From Actinobacteria bacterium IMCC26207 (GTDB taxonomy: Bacteria > Actinomycetota > Acidimicrobiia > Acidimicrobiales > Microtrichaceae): DNA of 64,000 nucleotides. The stretch lies in contig LCZK01000010.1 in the NCBI GenBank assembly GCA_001025035.1, positions 124,001 through 188,000 of the forward strand, read 5' to 3'. The position numbers were made by a program, and so were the translations under genes. Positions 55,136 to 64,000 of the stretch are shown here, one piece after another (position 1 is the first letter of the stretch; every line of letters starts with the position of its first letter). Under the pieces are notes generated by a model that was not told the origin of the DNA, searched no databases, and saw only the letters and a list, made by a program, of their open reading frames with translations.

Positions 55136-56623
55136 TCACCATCCCGCTTCGAGGAAATTCTGTAGTGCTGACATTGCTGTGGACTGTACTTCCTCATCGG
55201 ATTTATTGGCCCACGCCCTAGCGGTGGGGCCACCGAGTAGGGCCAGCAGCACTGGCTCTCCTGTGAGCGGAGCCATGTTGAACCATTCAGTAAACGGCTG
55301 CCCTGTGGCGGAGGCTGGGTTGGGTGAGATCTGAGTCCACATGAGCGTGTCGTTGCTCCAGAATTGCTCATCGAAGCGAAACCAGAATTTGTCGAGTATC
55401 CCCATGCCTATGGCGTCGATCGCTGCTTGTGTTGCAGCCGGAAGCGGAGGGTCAAAAACAATCGATGCGGCTTTGAGAACCCCGAGCGGAACGGTGACGA
55501 CAACACGGTCAGCGGTGCTTGTCTCGGTGCTGCCCTCGGTGCCGTCGGCTGGGCTCGCAGCGGTGTGGTCGCTGTGTGTCAGAGTTACTCCCGATTCGCT
55601 CCAGCGAACAGTGCTGACTTTCTCGTTGAGCCTCACCGTAAGGTCCTTGGCTGGGCGTGTCACTAACTGCTCGTAACCCCCGGTGACCAGTAAGTCGTCT
55701 CCGTCGCTGCCCTCCTCTTGACCCCACCATGCAGAGAGTTCTTCGGCGGAAGCTCCGTATTCGGTGGTGATCTCGCCGTTCAGCACGGCCGCCAAAACCT
55801 GCGGGGCCACGTCAGTCTCTTCTGCTGCTCCGCTCTGCTCGATTGCTTGGGCCAAGGAGAGGTCGATGTCTTGTTCATTGGCCCAAGTTGTAGCCAATTC
55901 CACAGTCTCTTGAGCCGGTTCGACTGCTTGTTCCATGTTGTCTACGGGTTCGCCGTTTGTGCCGAGTGCAGATTGCTCATAGTCAAAGGGTGAAGTTGCT
56001 ACACCAAGGCCGGCGAGGTCTGCGGCTAGTTCGCTAGCGCTGGTGTCATGCACCCAGGATGCACCTAGCTCAATGGGGATCGGCCACCCTGTTGGCTGAA
56101 CCGTTCTGATCCTTCCGCCCACTCGGTCGCTGGCCTCAAGCAAGGTCACATCGTGGCCGGCCTTGGTCAGTGCTTTGGCTGCAGTAACGCCTGCAATGCC
56201 AGCGCCAATGACCAGGATCTTCTCGCTGCTAGTCGACCTGCTTTTGGCAAGCACATCAAGAATCTCCTTGGCTACTCGGACCCCAGAACCTTGGGCTCCG
56301 TGGACTGTGGCGGGGTTCTCTAAAGAGGTGGCCTCACCTGCAAAGAACACTCGGTTGCCGAGTGGTGAAGCTAACGCCTTGCGCATTGTGGGGTCCGCAC
56401 CGACGGCCATATAGCTGTACGAGCCAAAGGCGAGTGGGTCGGTCGACCAAGATGTGCGGATCATGGCCGCAGGAGTCGGCGTGTCTGTGGACTGAGCAGT
56501 GGAGTTCGGTTCGGTAGTGCTCTTGGGCGGTGTCTCTGACTCCGAAGCGTTGTCGCTGCAGGCAGCCGTTACTAGCCAGAGGCCAGTTGCAATGCTGCCT
56601 TTCAGGTAGGTGCGTCGTTGCAT
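55136..56623 (-). CDS. circularly permuted flavin amine oxidase, exported
   Basis: A 495-residue protein. A twin-arginine-type signal (RRTYLK) and lipobox-like VTAAC22 open it, followed by a Ser/Thr/Pro linker. Residues 55-124 ([32 protein letters not shown]) are what normally forms the C terminus of flavin monoamine/polyamine oxidases. Only then come the FAD Rossmann motif VIGAGIAG (138-145), EASDRVGGR and ELGASWVH, the substrate domain, and [11 protein letters not shown]. The protein ends at the helix (MSALQNF) that normally precedes the moved segment. Nothing is missing, so it is a permutation rather than a truncation. ATG overlaps the hydrolase stop (TGATG). FAD-dependent amine oxidation is likely but untested. 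Confidence 0.85.
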   Translation of the reverse strand: MQRRTYLKGSIATGLWLVTAACSDNASESETPPKSTTEPNSTAQSTDTPTPAAMIRTSWSTDPLAFGSYSYMAVGADPTMRKALASPLGNRVFFAGEATSLENPATVHGAQGSGVRVAKEILDVLAKSRSTSSEKILVIGAGIAGVTAAKALTKAGHDVTLLEASDRVGGRIRTVQPTGWPIPIELGASWVHDTSASELAADLAGLGVATSPFDYEQSALGTNGEPVDNMEQAVEPAQETVELATTWANEQDIDLSLAQAIEQSGAAEETDVAPQVLAAVLNGEITTEYGASAEELSAWWGQEEGSDGDDLLVTGGYEQLVTRPAKDLTVRLNEKVSTVRWSESGVTLTHSDHTAASPADGTEGSTETSTADRVVVTVPLGVLKAASIVFDPPLPAATQAAIDAIGMGILDKFWFRFDEQFWSNDTLMWTQISPNPASATGQPFTEWFNMAPLTGEPVLLALLGGPTARAWANKSDEEVQSTAMSALQNFLEAGW

Positions 56624-57588
56624 CAGGGGTGCTCGATTGCCTCAATCACTGCCTCAAGCACGAGCGGGTTCCACGTCAGAGCAAGGTTCCAAGGCAAGTC
56701 GAGTGCATGAGAGAAGAAGATGCTGTGCACATTCGGGAAGGTCAGGCTCCGGTGCTGTGGCAGGACCTCGGTTGCAACGTTGTCCGCGAGGGCACTTTGC
56801 AGCGCGACGAGACCGTCGTGAGGCCAGACCCTGCTCATCCCGGGCTTGTCAAAGTGATTTCCGCCGATGGTCACCACGGGAATGTTGGCGAGTACGCGTT
56901 GTTGAAGGTCATTCCAAGCAGTTGATTGTTCTTTGCCGTCGATTCCAAGGCCGTCTGTTTCTCCGGCAAGGTATCGCTGGGTGACCTGTTTGCCCGCCCC
57001 TTCAGAGTCGGTTGCATCGAGTGTTTTGGCGCCGGTCATCGCAGCCTCGCAGGCCGGGTCGCCGTTACAGGCCGCTAGCGCAAGGTCGCCATGGGCAAAG
57101 TCTGCCGCGAATGCACCAGTCCACGGGGTGCCGATCGTGGTGAGCGTGCGCACTTGTAGGTTGGAGTCTGATTCCTGGAGGACTCGAATGGCTGCTCGTG
57201 AAAACAGCCCGCCCATGGAGTGGCCAACAAGGTTGACTGTGGTGATGTCGTACTCGGTTTCTAGGTGACCCAAGAATCTTGCGAGGTGTGCTCCGGCTTT
57301 GTCGATGTCTCCGACTGAGTTCACGGTCATCTCTGCTGCAAGGGGAGTCGGCCCGTCTGCAAAGCCCTGCCAGTTTGAGTCCTCTGCTATTTGCCCATCA
57401 CCGATTCTTGCTGGTGAGGTAAAGACTTGGAGCCCGGCGGCAAGCAGGCCTTGTCGTAAGAAGGTGTCTGTGTTGCCTGCTGCAAGACCTTCGGCGCACG
57501 CGGCCTCTGGGGTAGTAAAGGGGGTGACGGCCGCGCCCCCCGACACGATCACCGTTGCGGTGTTGTTGTTGGTCTTTGGCTCTGTCAT
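56623..57588 (-). CDS. alpha/beta hydrolase (lipase-like)
   Basis: A 321-residue hydrolase. The nucleophile elbow is [12 protein letters not shown] near residue 120; GTPWTGAFA and an HDGLVAL segment follow, typical of triacylglycerol-lipase-like proteins. No signal peptide is visible. Start ATG follows AAGGAG. First gene of a four-gene operon with the permuted amine oxidase, the Baeyer-Villiger enzyme and the LLM enzyme. Possible task: hydrolysis of the ester made by the monooxygenase (inference). Confidence 0.85.
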   Translation of the reverse strand: MTEPKTNNNTATVIVSGGAAVTPFTTPEAACAEGLAAGNTDTFLRQGLLAAGLQVFTSPARIGDGQIAEDSNWQGFADGPTPLAAEMTVNSVGDIDKAGAHLARFLGHLETEYDITTVNLVGHSMGGLFSRAAIRVLQESDSNLQVRTLTTIGTPWTGAFAADFAHGDLALAACNGDPACEAAMTGAKTLDATDSEGAGKQVTQRYLAGETDGLGIDGKEQSTAWNDLQQRVLANIPVVTIGGNHFDKPGMSRVWPHDGLVALQSALADNVATEVLPQHRSLTFPNVHSIFFSHALDLPWNLALTWNPLVLEAVIEAIEHP

Positions 57589-57732
57589 AGCTGGTCGCTC
57601 CTTGCCCTGTGCTCTTTGGGCCGCCGGCGGATTCCTTGAAGGGGTACAGTCTGCTCGCTCTCATCCGATGCTGCACTCCTGACCAGTGGGTTAGACGCAC
57701 GCACCGGAGGGGGCCAAGCAGGAAGGGCTTGT

Positions 57733-60075
57733 ATGGGGGAGAAGGATCGGACAATTCGCCTATCTCTAAGGAGCATGTTCGAGTGGATGCGCCACAAGAT
57801 TGACTGGGCTCTGAACCGGGGGCCTATCTGGATTATTGGTTGGCTTGCGCTTGCGGTCTTTACGGTTGCGTTCAGTTCCGCAGTTATCGTGAGCCTGTTG
57901 CACCTCACGCATGACGGCAGCTTTCCGCACGTCCTTTGGACGACGCTGATAAGGACCATCGACCCCGGCCAGATTGCTGAAGACAAGGGCGGCTTTGCCT
58001 TTCTTGCCTTGGGAATCACCCTTGTCGGTTTGTTGCTGTTCTCCTCATTGATCTCGCTGACGAGCGGCCAGTTTGAGCGTCGTGTTGAACATGTTCGTCG
58101 TGGCCGCGACGAAGTTCGCTTGAAGAGGCAAGGCAAGGATGAGCAGCCCAAAGAGCCCTATTACGTGGTTTTGGGCTGGACTGACCTGACCCGCAAGGTG
58201 GTTGAGGAGCTTCTGTTCTCGGGGTCAGGCAAGCATGCTCCGACGGTTGCGGTCATGTCGGACACGCCCTGGCCTGAGATGGACGCGGTCATGCACGAGT
58301 GGTGGCGCGGGGTTCGCTTGAGTTACAAGTCTGATAGGGAAGAAGGATCTGAGCCTTGGCGAAATCGACGTCAAAGCCCGGTGCAGCTTCGTAGGGGCAA
58401 CCCGAGCGACAAGCGTGACCTTGTCAAGATCTTGAAGATCGATCGTGCCACGGCGGTTGTGGTGCTCAACAAGGATCACCCTAGTGATGTTCTTGGTGCG
58501 CAGTTCACCGCCTCGCAAATTCTGGCCCAGTTGCAAGATCAAACGAGGAAGTCGCTAGGCACCGCTCCTGACTCTGTATTTGCAGCCCAGGTTCGTGACC
58601 CAGATTCGCAGCAAGGTAGTCACGGCATTACGGCGCAGGCCATGCAGCCCGAAACTGCCGAGACGGTCAAGTGCATTCTTGCAGTCGTTGCCGCGCTAGA
58701 GGAGCGTGAATCTGATGCTGATGCTCCCAAGAAGGGGGACACTGCGTGGGTCCCGCCGCGGGTCATTGCAGAGTTCCCTAGGGCATCCGGTGAGCGAGTG
58801 AACCTAGGGTCAGTGCTTGCCGAACGGCTCAAGGCAGTGGGGGTTGAACTCGTTACTGCCGAAGCGGCCGACCTGCAGGCACATCTTGCAGCCCAGGTTG
58901 CCTTTAGCCCCGGGCTATCAGCAGTGTTTCGGGATCTCGTCAACTTTGGTGGCAGCGAGTTTTATGTGCGCGATTGCGATAAGGGTCTCCCTGCAAAAAC
59001 CTTTGGTGGTGCAAGGTCCATCTGCAGCGGGTCAAGGCCTGTGGGCATGTACTCCGCTACTGGTGCGTTGCCGGGTGGACGTCGAGTGCACTTTTGCCCG
59101 CCACCAGCAACGCCACTCGCGGGTCACCAGCTTGTGATCCTTGCGGAAGAAAAAGCAGCAGCCTACGAGTCATCCTTCATCGCGAATCAGGAAGCAGTCG
59201 AGGGGCAACCCGCCCCGAGCGATGAAGCCCTGTGGGGTGAATCTGCAGACATGTTGAAGTCAGGCTCAAGCGAGACCACTCTGGCTGCTGCGCTGGCGAA
59301 CAAGGACACAGAGAGGGTTTTGATTCTCGGTTGGAACGCTCGTGCCGCTGAGTTACTGATCTCTGTTCGCCATATGCACCCAGATGCCGAGTTGACCGTG
59401 GTGCTTCCGCACTGGGTTGAGCGGGATGACCTGTTGGCATCGTACAAAGACGATCACCTGAAGTTTGAGTTCGCCCAAGAAGGGATTCAAGCCTGGGTTG
59501 AGACGTACTCCGCCGCGCCGAGTGGTTCTCACAGCAGATACCACAGGGTCCTCCTGCTGGCCGATGACACGGTCGCCCCCGAAGTTGCCGATGCCGAAGT
59601 GTTGATGTCTGCCTTGGCGTTTCGCCCATCAAGCAATGACCTCAACCCCAACAGTTCTGTAGTTGAGTTCCGGCAGCGGTCGAGTCGCTATCTCACTACT
59701 GCCGGGGTTGTAGATGACCACATCATCGCCGACAGCTTGTTAGCCAATCTGTTGGCTCAATACGCCGTTGAACCCAAGATGAAACTCGTGCTCAATAGGC
59801 TGTTAGAAGTAGGCGGAGGGCAAGTTGAACTCCACGCCTATGTCCCTAGCGTCAAGCTCGTCGGCCGGACTGACAATGATGAGATTGACCCTGAAGACTC
59901 GCTCGGCGAACTTGGGCTACCAGCTAACTCTCTCTACTTGGGGTTCCGGATGAAGCCAAAGAGCGGGGTTGGCCTGGGAGAGGTAGTTCTCAATCCGCCG
60001 ATGGGACCGAAAGCTCCACGGGTCAAGCGCGGTGAAATATCGGATCTGATTGTGTTGGTGCCTGACCGGGATTGA
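57733..60075 (+). CDS. CASTOR/POLLUX-like ion channel
   Basis: A 780-residue protein like the plant CASTOR/POLLUX and related bacterial channels. Two membrane helices (about 33-56 and 88-110) flank a pore region ending LIRTIDPGQ, which lacks the K+-channel GYG but matches the acidic DxG form of the family. GQFERRVEHVRRGRDEV follows the second helix, as in CASTOR. A first RCK-type Rossmann begins at VVLGWTDLTRKVVEELL (145-161) and a second at LILGWNARAAELLI. ATG is preceded by GGAAGGG. Ion selectivity is unknown. Divergent from the hydrolase operon. Confidence 0.85.
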   Translation: MGEKDRTIRLSLRSMFEWMRHKIDWALNRGPIWIIGWLALAVFTVAFSSAVIVSLLHLTHDGSFPHVLWTTLIRTIDPGQIAEDKGGFAFLALGITLVGLLLFSSLISLTSGQFERRVEHVRRGRDEVRLKRQGKDEQPKEPYYVVLGWTDLTRKVVEELLFSGSGKHAPTVAVMSDTPWPEMDAVMHEWWRGVRLSYKSDREEGSEPWRNRRQSPVQLRRGNPSDKRDLVKILKIDRATAVVVLNKDHPSDVLGAQFTASQILAQLQDQTRKSLGTAPDSVFAAQVRDPDSQQGSHGITAQAMQPETAETVKCILAVVAALEERESDADAPKKGDTAWVPPRVIAEFPRASGERVNLGSVLAERLKAVGVELVTAEAADLQAHLAAQVAFSPGLSAVFRDLVNFGGSEFYVRDCDKGLPAKTFGGARSICSGSRPVGMYSATGALPGGRRVHFCPPPATPLAGHQLVILAEEKAAAYESSFIANQEAVEGQPAPSDEALWGESADMLKSGSSETTLAAALANKDTERVLILGWNARAAELLISVRHMHPDAELTVVLPHWVERDDLLASYKDDHLKFEFAQEGIQAWVETYSAAPSGSHSRYHRVLLLADDTVAPEVADAEVLMSALAFRPSSNDLNPNSSVVEFRQRSSRYLTTAGVVDDHIIADSLLANLLAQYAVEPKMKLVLNRLLEVGGGQVELHAYVPSVKLVGRTDNDEIDPEDSLGELGLPANSLYLGFRMKPKSGVGLGEVVLNPPMGPKAPRVKRGEISDLIVLVPDRD

Positions 60076-60169
60076 AAATCAGCCGGTAGAATTTGGCCTG
60101 TTCGTAGCCTGCGGAAGCGAATTGCTTACCGAATTGCAGAGCGCCTGCTAGCTGAAGAAAGGACCGGAT

Positions 60170-61147
60170 ATGACAGAGTTTTTTGTTGGGGACACCGTCG
60201 ACGCTGTAGTGAGAGGCCTCCTTGGTGGGATTGACGTTGATGACGGCCCAACAGCGGAGCAGCTAGCGATTCTGTCTGTTATGGCCAAAGTGGTGTGGAA
60301 GCGGCCCGATCTGGATCTCGCGGTCCTGAGCCCCAACTCGCTCACACCTCTCAGCCCCGAAGAGGTGGCAGCCGTAGTGACTGATCCTGCTGCGCGCAAG
60401 AGATATATCGGTCTGCTTGTCATCCTCGAGATGTGCCGGCACCCGGTTTCGGCGGATCAGGTAGCCCGGGTCGAGGAGTGCGCTGCGGCAATGGACACCA
60501 CTGGCGACTCGCTGACTGTGATTCGCACATGGATCGACAAAGGCGCGGCGCAGGCCAGCGAAGACATGATGCGGTATTTCCGTGAGTGGGATGAGATCCG
60601 CGACGAGCCGAGGTTCCGTGATCGTGGCGTAGCACCAACGGATCTTGACCCTGATTTGGTGGAGCAACTCAAGGCTCTTGGTGATCTACCGGAGGGCACG
60701 TTGGGGCGGATGTACTTCGACTTTGATCGGAGCCATAACTTTCCGATTCCGGGGTCGGTTCCCGAGAGTGTGTTTAGCAACGGCACCTACGTGCAACACG
60801 ATATGAATCATGTGATTGCGGACTATCCGCCGACCGGCGAAGGTGAGATTGCGCTCGGGGCGTTTGAGTTCATGATGAATGACAGCGAGGCAACCTGGAT
60901 CCGGTTCTTGTCTAGCTTGGCGATTCATGAGGCTGGCATGTCTCGACTCGATGGGTTTGATCCTAAGCAATCGACTCTGAGCAGGCCTGGGGCAATCGAG
61001 ATGTTGGGCGAGGCGCTTGAGCGTGGCGCAGAGTGCTCATCTGATTTCTCGATGGCGGACCACATGGCGATGGCTGACTGGCCCATCGAGAAGGTGCGCG
61101 AGTTCTACAACGTTGTTCCGCTCAGTTCTGCAACCCGAGGTTCCTGA
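60170..61147 (+). CDS. Coq4-like protein with helical N-terminal domain
   Basis: A 325-residue protein. The C-terminal part matches Coq4: LPEGTLGRMYFDF near residue 173, and the metal-binding motif HDMNH at 210-214 followed by Glu226, the same HDxxH-x11-E spacing. Coq4 is known from ubiquinone synthesis in eukaryotes. The N-terminal ~130 residues are helical and recall TerB-type domains. A quinone-synthesis role is unlikely in a menaquinone-using actinobacterium, so the substrate is open. RBS is AAGGA. Downstream of the CASTOR-like gene on the same strand, 94 bp apart. Confidence 0.7.
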   Translation: MTEFFVGDTVDAVVRGLLGGIDVDDGPTAEQLAILSVMAKVVWKRPDLDLAVLSPNSLTPLSPEEVAAVVTDPAARKRYIGLLVILEMCRHPVSADQVARVEECAAAMDTTGDSLTVIRTWIDKGAAQASEDMMRYFREWDEIRDEPRFRDRGVAPTDLDPDLVEQLKALGDLPEGTLGRMYFDFDRSHNFPIPGSVPESVFSNGTYVQHDMNHVIADYPPTGEGEIALGAFEFMMNDSEATWIRFLSSLAIHEAGMSRLDGFDPKQSTLSRPGAIEMLGEALERGAECSSDFSMADHMAMADWPIEKVREFYNVVPLSSATRGS

Positions 61148-61224
61148 TCTTTCGAGGTCGGCGGGTGGGCGCAGAGTTGTTTTAAAACCGCGTTATGACG
61201 AATTGGAGCCGGATGGGTAGCGGC

Positions 61225-61944
61225 TCAACCGCCTTCGCTCATGCCGGGTGTCGCCCGCAAGCCCTCAAGGAGTTGTTTCGTCTGCTCAGGGGAGAGTTTC
61301 GCAACGGAGTGAAGACCAAATCTGGTGAAATACGCAGGTGGCATCGACCCCTCCTCAATCACCTCGATTGTGTTCTCCGCCTCGCCCGGGTTGGTTGCAA
61401 ACTCCGAGTAGTTGACCGCATCGCGGCCTTCCTCGACGTGGTGCTGAACCTCCCAAGAGATTGGCGCAATCGAGGCGTACGGCGGGTACTCCACCTCATT
61501 GGAATGGCAAGCAAAGCAAGAGTCCACCATGAGCTGGCGCGTCTCAGGGGTAGCCCACTTCGGCTCGCCCGTGACTGGCGGATTTGAGTGAGCGTGGCCG
61601 TACGGCACGAGTTGAATGATGCCAAAGGTCAACACGCCCGAGATCAACACGGTAACCACTCCCATGCGTCCGGCTGTAGAGGTTGCGATTGGCGTGTCAG
61701 CAGGTTGGCGGCGAGACCACAGCACCCACAACAGGAGCGCTCCCGCTCCCACCATCCCCAACAGCGCGACCGTCACAACGGGCTGCAGGCCACCGTAGAT
61801 AGAGATCCCAATCGCCAGCAGAGCTAGCGCCACCCACAGCACCGTGATTAGGGGGTGAGATTTCACGGCGTGAAGAGCGGCAGCGAACAGATCAGAGGGT
61901 TTGAGCGAGAGCTTGCGGTTTGTCACGAGGTGATCTTGGTACAT
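61225..61944 (-). CDS. membrane-anchored heme-binding-domain protein
   Basis: A 239-residue protein with three membrane helices (about 33-50, 55-76 and 94-113) and an exported c-type heme domain. DSCFACHSNEVEYPPYASIAPISWEVQHHVEEGRDAVN is split in the family as CxxCH, Tyr/Pro-Tyr, AP-SW and the GR-N block; CFACH binds heme. Such small heme domains occur with peroxidases or electron-transfer chains. It converges with the Coq4-like gene, 77 bp apart. The 177 bp between its start and the next gene have no feature I can support. Confidence 0.8.
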   Translation of the reverse strand: MYQDHLVTNRKLSLKPSDLFAAALHAVKSHPLITVLWVALALLAIGISIYGGLQPVVTVALLGMVGAGALLLWVLWSRRQPADTPIATSTAGRMGVVTVLISGVLTFGIIQLVPYGHAHSNPPVTGEPKWATPETRQLMVDSCFACHSNEVEYPPYASIAPISWEVQHHVEEGRDAVNYSEFATNPGEAENTIEVIEEGSMPPAYFTRFGLHSVAKLSPEQTKQLLEGLRATPGMSEGG

Positions 61945-62121
61945 GGGGACGGGAAAGGGCCAGACAACAGCAGCTCACTTCGGTATTTGGGCCGAAAGAC
62001 CCTTTGGGGCAGTTCCAGCAGCCAGCGGAGGGTCTGCCCTCAACGTGGTGGTCACGAGCTACCTAGTTGTCCCGGAAAGCAAGAGTCGCTTCTCCTACGG
62101 GGAATCCCGGTCTGCCAAAAC

Positions 62122-63711
62122 CTATTGCTCCTCGGCCATCCGGCACTTCTTCGCAAGGCTCTCAGGGGTTCGCGGAAATCGTGCAGCATCCACTTCATCA
62201 CTCATCCCATGTGCCCGCATGAGTCGAAAGAATTCGTAGCGCTCATTATTTGCAACGTCTATGAAGAGCGAGCAGTGCACACCCTCGTACCCGTCGGCCC
62301 CGAAGAAGTCGTCGGTAACGCTTATGAAGGTGTCACCCCAAACCTCTAGGTAGCGACGGTCAGGGACAGTCAGAATCTCAATGGCCAAAGCTGCGATTCC
62401 GTGGTAGCCGGAGGAGCAAACCCAGTCAGCAATCCGCCGCAATCGCTGATGGTTTGTCAGGGCGTTTCTAGTGAGCTCGTAGGCCCTTCCCCAGGTGTCC
62501 TGATCAACAAATTCAGCGACCAAACCATCTGCTGCTGGCCCTATTGCACAGGTATCCGCTGGCCCGCTAACCATTGAATCCTCATTCTCGAAAGTGAGAC
62601 CAGCCCAGCTCGTTTGAGGGAATTCGCCCCCGGAGAGTGGCAGCAGCGCAGTGCGTCTCGTGCCGACAATGTTGAAAAATCCGATTGGTTGAAGGTTTAC
62701 CGATAGGTATCGTCCTTCGAGGCCTTCGCAGCTGAACTCGTCGATAGCTAGGACTAGTTTCTCTAGAGCAGGATGGAGATCTTCGGTGTCCCACTGATCG
62801 AATCCCAGTTGGTCTCGGTTCTCGCCTTTCCGGACCCTCAGGCAGGTGAGCAGGTGGCTGAGTGTGATTCCGACGTTGCCTCGAATAAACACTTCGGTTG
62901 CGGTCAGTTGGTGCAGCTCACCCCAAACTCCGCAGGAGTGGAGAGCCGCTCCGAAATCTGACGTTGCTAGAACTCTGGCGCTCCCCCGAGATGATATGAG
63001 TTCGATATTGCCGTCAATGCCTGGCAAGAGCATCGCTGCTTGTGGCACGGGGGAGGATCCGTTGACCTGCTTGAGCGAAGTGCGCCGGATAAGGATTGCT
63101 GGCACATCGATAGGAGGCAGTGTGAGGTTCTTGAAGTGGAAATCTCCCAAGCCGACAGCGATCGGATCATCTCTCGTCTCGGGTAGTCGGACTGGGACGT
63201 ATGGTTCAGTGATAGCGGGTCCGCGTTTAACCCGAGGACAATCGCTCCAGTCGGGCCGGATGTCTTCGGGCGGGGTTCCGTCGTACACGAGTTGTGCGAC
63301 GTCTTCAATGTCGTACCCCCAACGAAACCATCTCCGAACTTGGGCTTCGCTTGTGTGTTGCTCGAAAAAAACTCTGTGGTTCGAGTCCTCAATTTCAACC
63401 AGCGCAAACGGGTCAGTCCTGATGAGGTCATTTCGAGTGGCGAGCCGAAGTTTCTCTCTTGAGTCTCGATCCCGTCCTCGGCTCTTTTCAGCTTCTTCCA
63501 AACGGTCGGGGTGAATCGCAAGGGCGGCTTCAATCGTTAAACCTTCAGTGATGTATCTGGCTGCGTCATAGGGTCCAATAGTGGTCGCAGCCCACATTCG
63601 TGCGTCCTCGGCAGCGCAAGAAGTCCTGCTTTGGATGATCCGTGCTTTTGCTGCAGTGGATTCATCGCGTCGAGTTGCTCTCGCGATCTCGTCATCCGTG
63701 TCTTCCATCAT
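62122..63711 (-). CDS. unknown 529-residue protein
   Basis: I do not recognise this protein. The first 60 residues are charged and helical; two short motifs, GPYDAARYITEGLTIEAAL near residue 47 and RRWFRWGYDIEDVAQLVYDG near residue 126, follow an A-W-G-EA rhythm common in actinobacterial accessory proteins. The rest is mixed alpha/beta with no membrane helix or signal. Start ATG ATG with GGAAGGAAGAG upstream. Divergent from the partial ATPase gene at 63887, which raises the possibility of an accessory or defence locus. Confidence 0.6.
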   Translation of the reverse strand: MMEDTDDEIARATRRDESTAAKARIIQSRTSCAAEDARMWAATTIGPYDAARYITEGLTIEAALAIHPDRLEEAEKSRGRDRDSREKLRLATRNDLIRTDPFALVEIEDSNHRVFFEQHTSEAQVRRWFRWGYDIEDVAQLVYDGTPPEDIRPDWSDCPRVKRGPAITEPYVPVRLPETRDDPIAVGLGDFHFKNLTLPPIDVPAILIRRTSLKQVNGSSPVPQAAMLLPGIDGNIELISSRGSARVLATSDFGAALHSCGVWGELHQLTATEVFIRGNVGITLSHLLTCLRVRKGENRDQLGFDQWDTEDLHPALEKLVLAIDEFSCEGLEGRYLSVNLQPIGFFNIVGTRRTALLPLSGGEFPQTSWAGLTFENEDSMVSGPADTCAIGPAADGLVAEFVDQDTWGRAYELTRNALTNHQRLRRIADWVCSSGYHGIAALAIEILTVPDRRYLEVWGDTFISVTDDFFGADGYEGVHCSLFIDVANNERYEFFRLMRAHGMSDEVDAARFPRTPESLAKKCRMAEEQ

Positions 63712-63886
63712 GATGACTCTCTTCCTTCCTCAACTTACAAAGCTATCGCACCGGAGTTTTCACCTCCGCCTGTGTTTCTCCTTTGGCCTCCTTAACGCAA
63801 ATGTTGTAGCCGGCCAAGAGATCTCATGCCGAGTAGATTCGCCTCGGCGGTGCTGCCGCTCCGGGGACTCAGGGAGATCAACTATA

Positions 63887-64000
63887 TGAAGCTCGAGAAA
63901 ATTGAGATCAAGAATTACCGTTCGCTATTCCATGACTACGAGGGCCGCGCGAGTTTCACGCTTGATCTCGGAACCGGAATGAATGCCATCACCGGACCAA
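63887..64000 (+). CDS. P-loop ATPase of the RecF/OLD/SMC type, 5' end only
   Basis: Thirty-eight codons are visible before the window ends: MKLEKIEIKNYRSL, then a strand and GTGMNAITGP, the beginning of a GPNxxGKS Walker A as in RecF, OLD nuclease and other SMC-like proteins. ATG follows GGGAG at a 9-base gap. Type and length cannot be told from this stub. Confidence 0.75.

Noticed and set aside
55136..56623. Amine oxidase order explained by frameshift, misassembly or a truncated neighbour
   Set aside because: One continuous frame with signal peptide, all family segments present once, and both ends translationally coupled to neighbours; a permutation is the simpler reading.
61855..62349. 164-codon plus-strand frame between the heme protein and the unknown protein
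   Set aside because: Antisense to both genes for most of its length and without recognisable features.

Overview
The window reads as a chromosomal segment of a moderately GC-rich actinobacterium. Indicators are an MshB/Mca-type PIG-L amidase, an F420-type LLM oxidoreductase, GTP-dependent PEP carboxykinase, a WhiG-like sigma factor, the small zinc-ribbon plus single-TM protein pair, and the gene orders rpmB-DhaL-like-recG-rsmD-coaD, DUF177-rpmF-acpP-rnc-fpg-smc, ftsY-ffh-rpsP-khpA-rimM-trmD-rplS-yraN and dprA-xerC-sigma-M23-rpsB-tsf-pyrH. The overall flavour suggests Acidimicrobiia, but this is an inference from gene order and sequence feel, not a phylogenetic result.

Layout. 1-5.7 kb: end of an alpha/beta hydrolase, alpha-methylacyl-CoA racemase, PIG-L amidase, small membrane protein, pckG, a cold-shock-like protein and bL28. 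5.8-17.5 kb: long plus-strand housekeeping run (DhaL-like, recG, rsmD, coaD, coiled-coil protein, DUF177, rpmF, acpP, rnc, Fpg-like, smc). 17.5-20.6 kb: minus-strand MoxR-DUF58-VWA operon. 20.9-26.8 kb: SRP pathway and ribosome/tRNA maturation genes. 26.8-34.7 kb: small proteins, YceH, MFS, ComM, DprA, XerC, sigma factor and a degenerate M23 protein. 34.9-37.5 kb: rpsB-tsf-pyrH. 37.5-41.2 kb: SCO6745-family protein, membrane protein, nucleoside hydrolase, ribokinase. 41.3-51.1 kb: a four-gene minus-strand operon of a tubulin/FtsZ-like protein, a VWA membrane protein, a large two-TM protein and a small three-TM protein. 51.3-57.6 kb: esterase, then a tightly coupled hydrolase / amine oxidase / Baeyer-Villiger monooxygenase / LLM operon. 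57.7-64 kb: CASTOR/POLLUX-like channel, Coq4-like protein, heme-binding protein, an unknown 529-residue protein, and the start of a P-loop ATPase cut by the window end.

Most notable. (1) The tubulin-like/VWA operon looks like a membrane-remodelling or cytoskeletal machine with no known function. (2) The flavin amine oxidase at 55136-56623 is circularly permuted: the segment that normally ends the protein lies behind the signal peptide, ahead of the FAD-binding Rossmann motif. (3) Directly after the stop codons of four unrelated genes there are short tandem repeats (units of 20, 17, 10 and 16 bp, none divisible by 3). Each unit carries a stop codon, so stops fall in all three frames. (4) Several housekeeping-context proteins keep the fold but have lost signature residues: the Fpg-like glycosylase, the DhaL-like protein and the M23-like protein. 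(5) A palindromic intergenic element occurs three times.

No tRNA, rRNA, CRISPR array, transposase or SRP RNA was seen.
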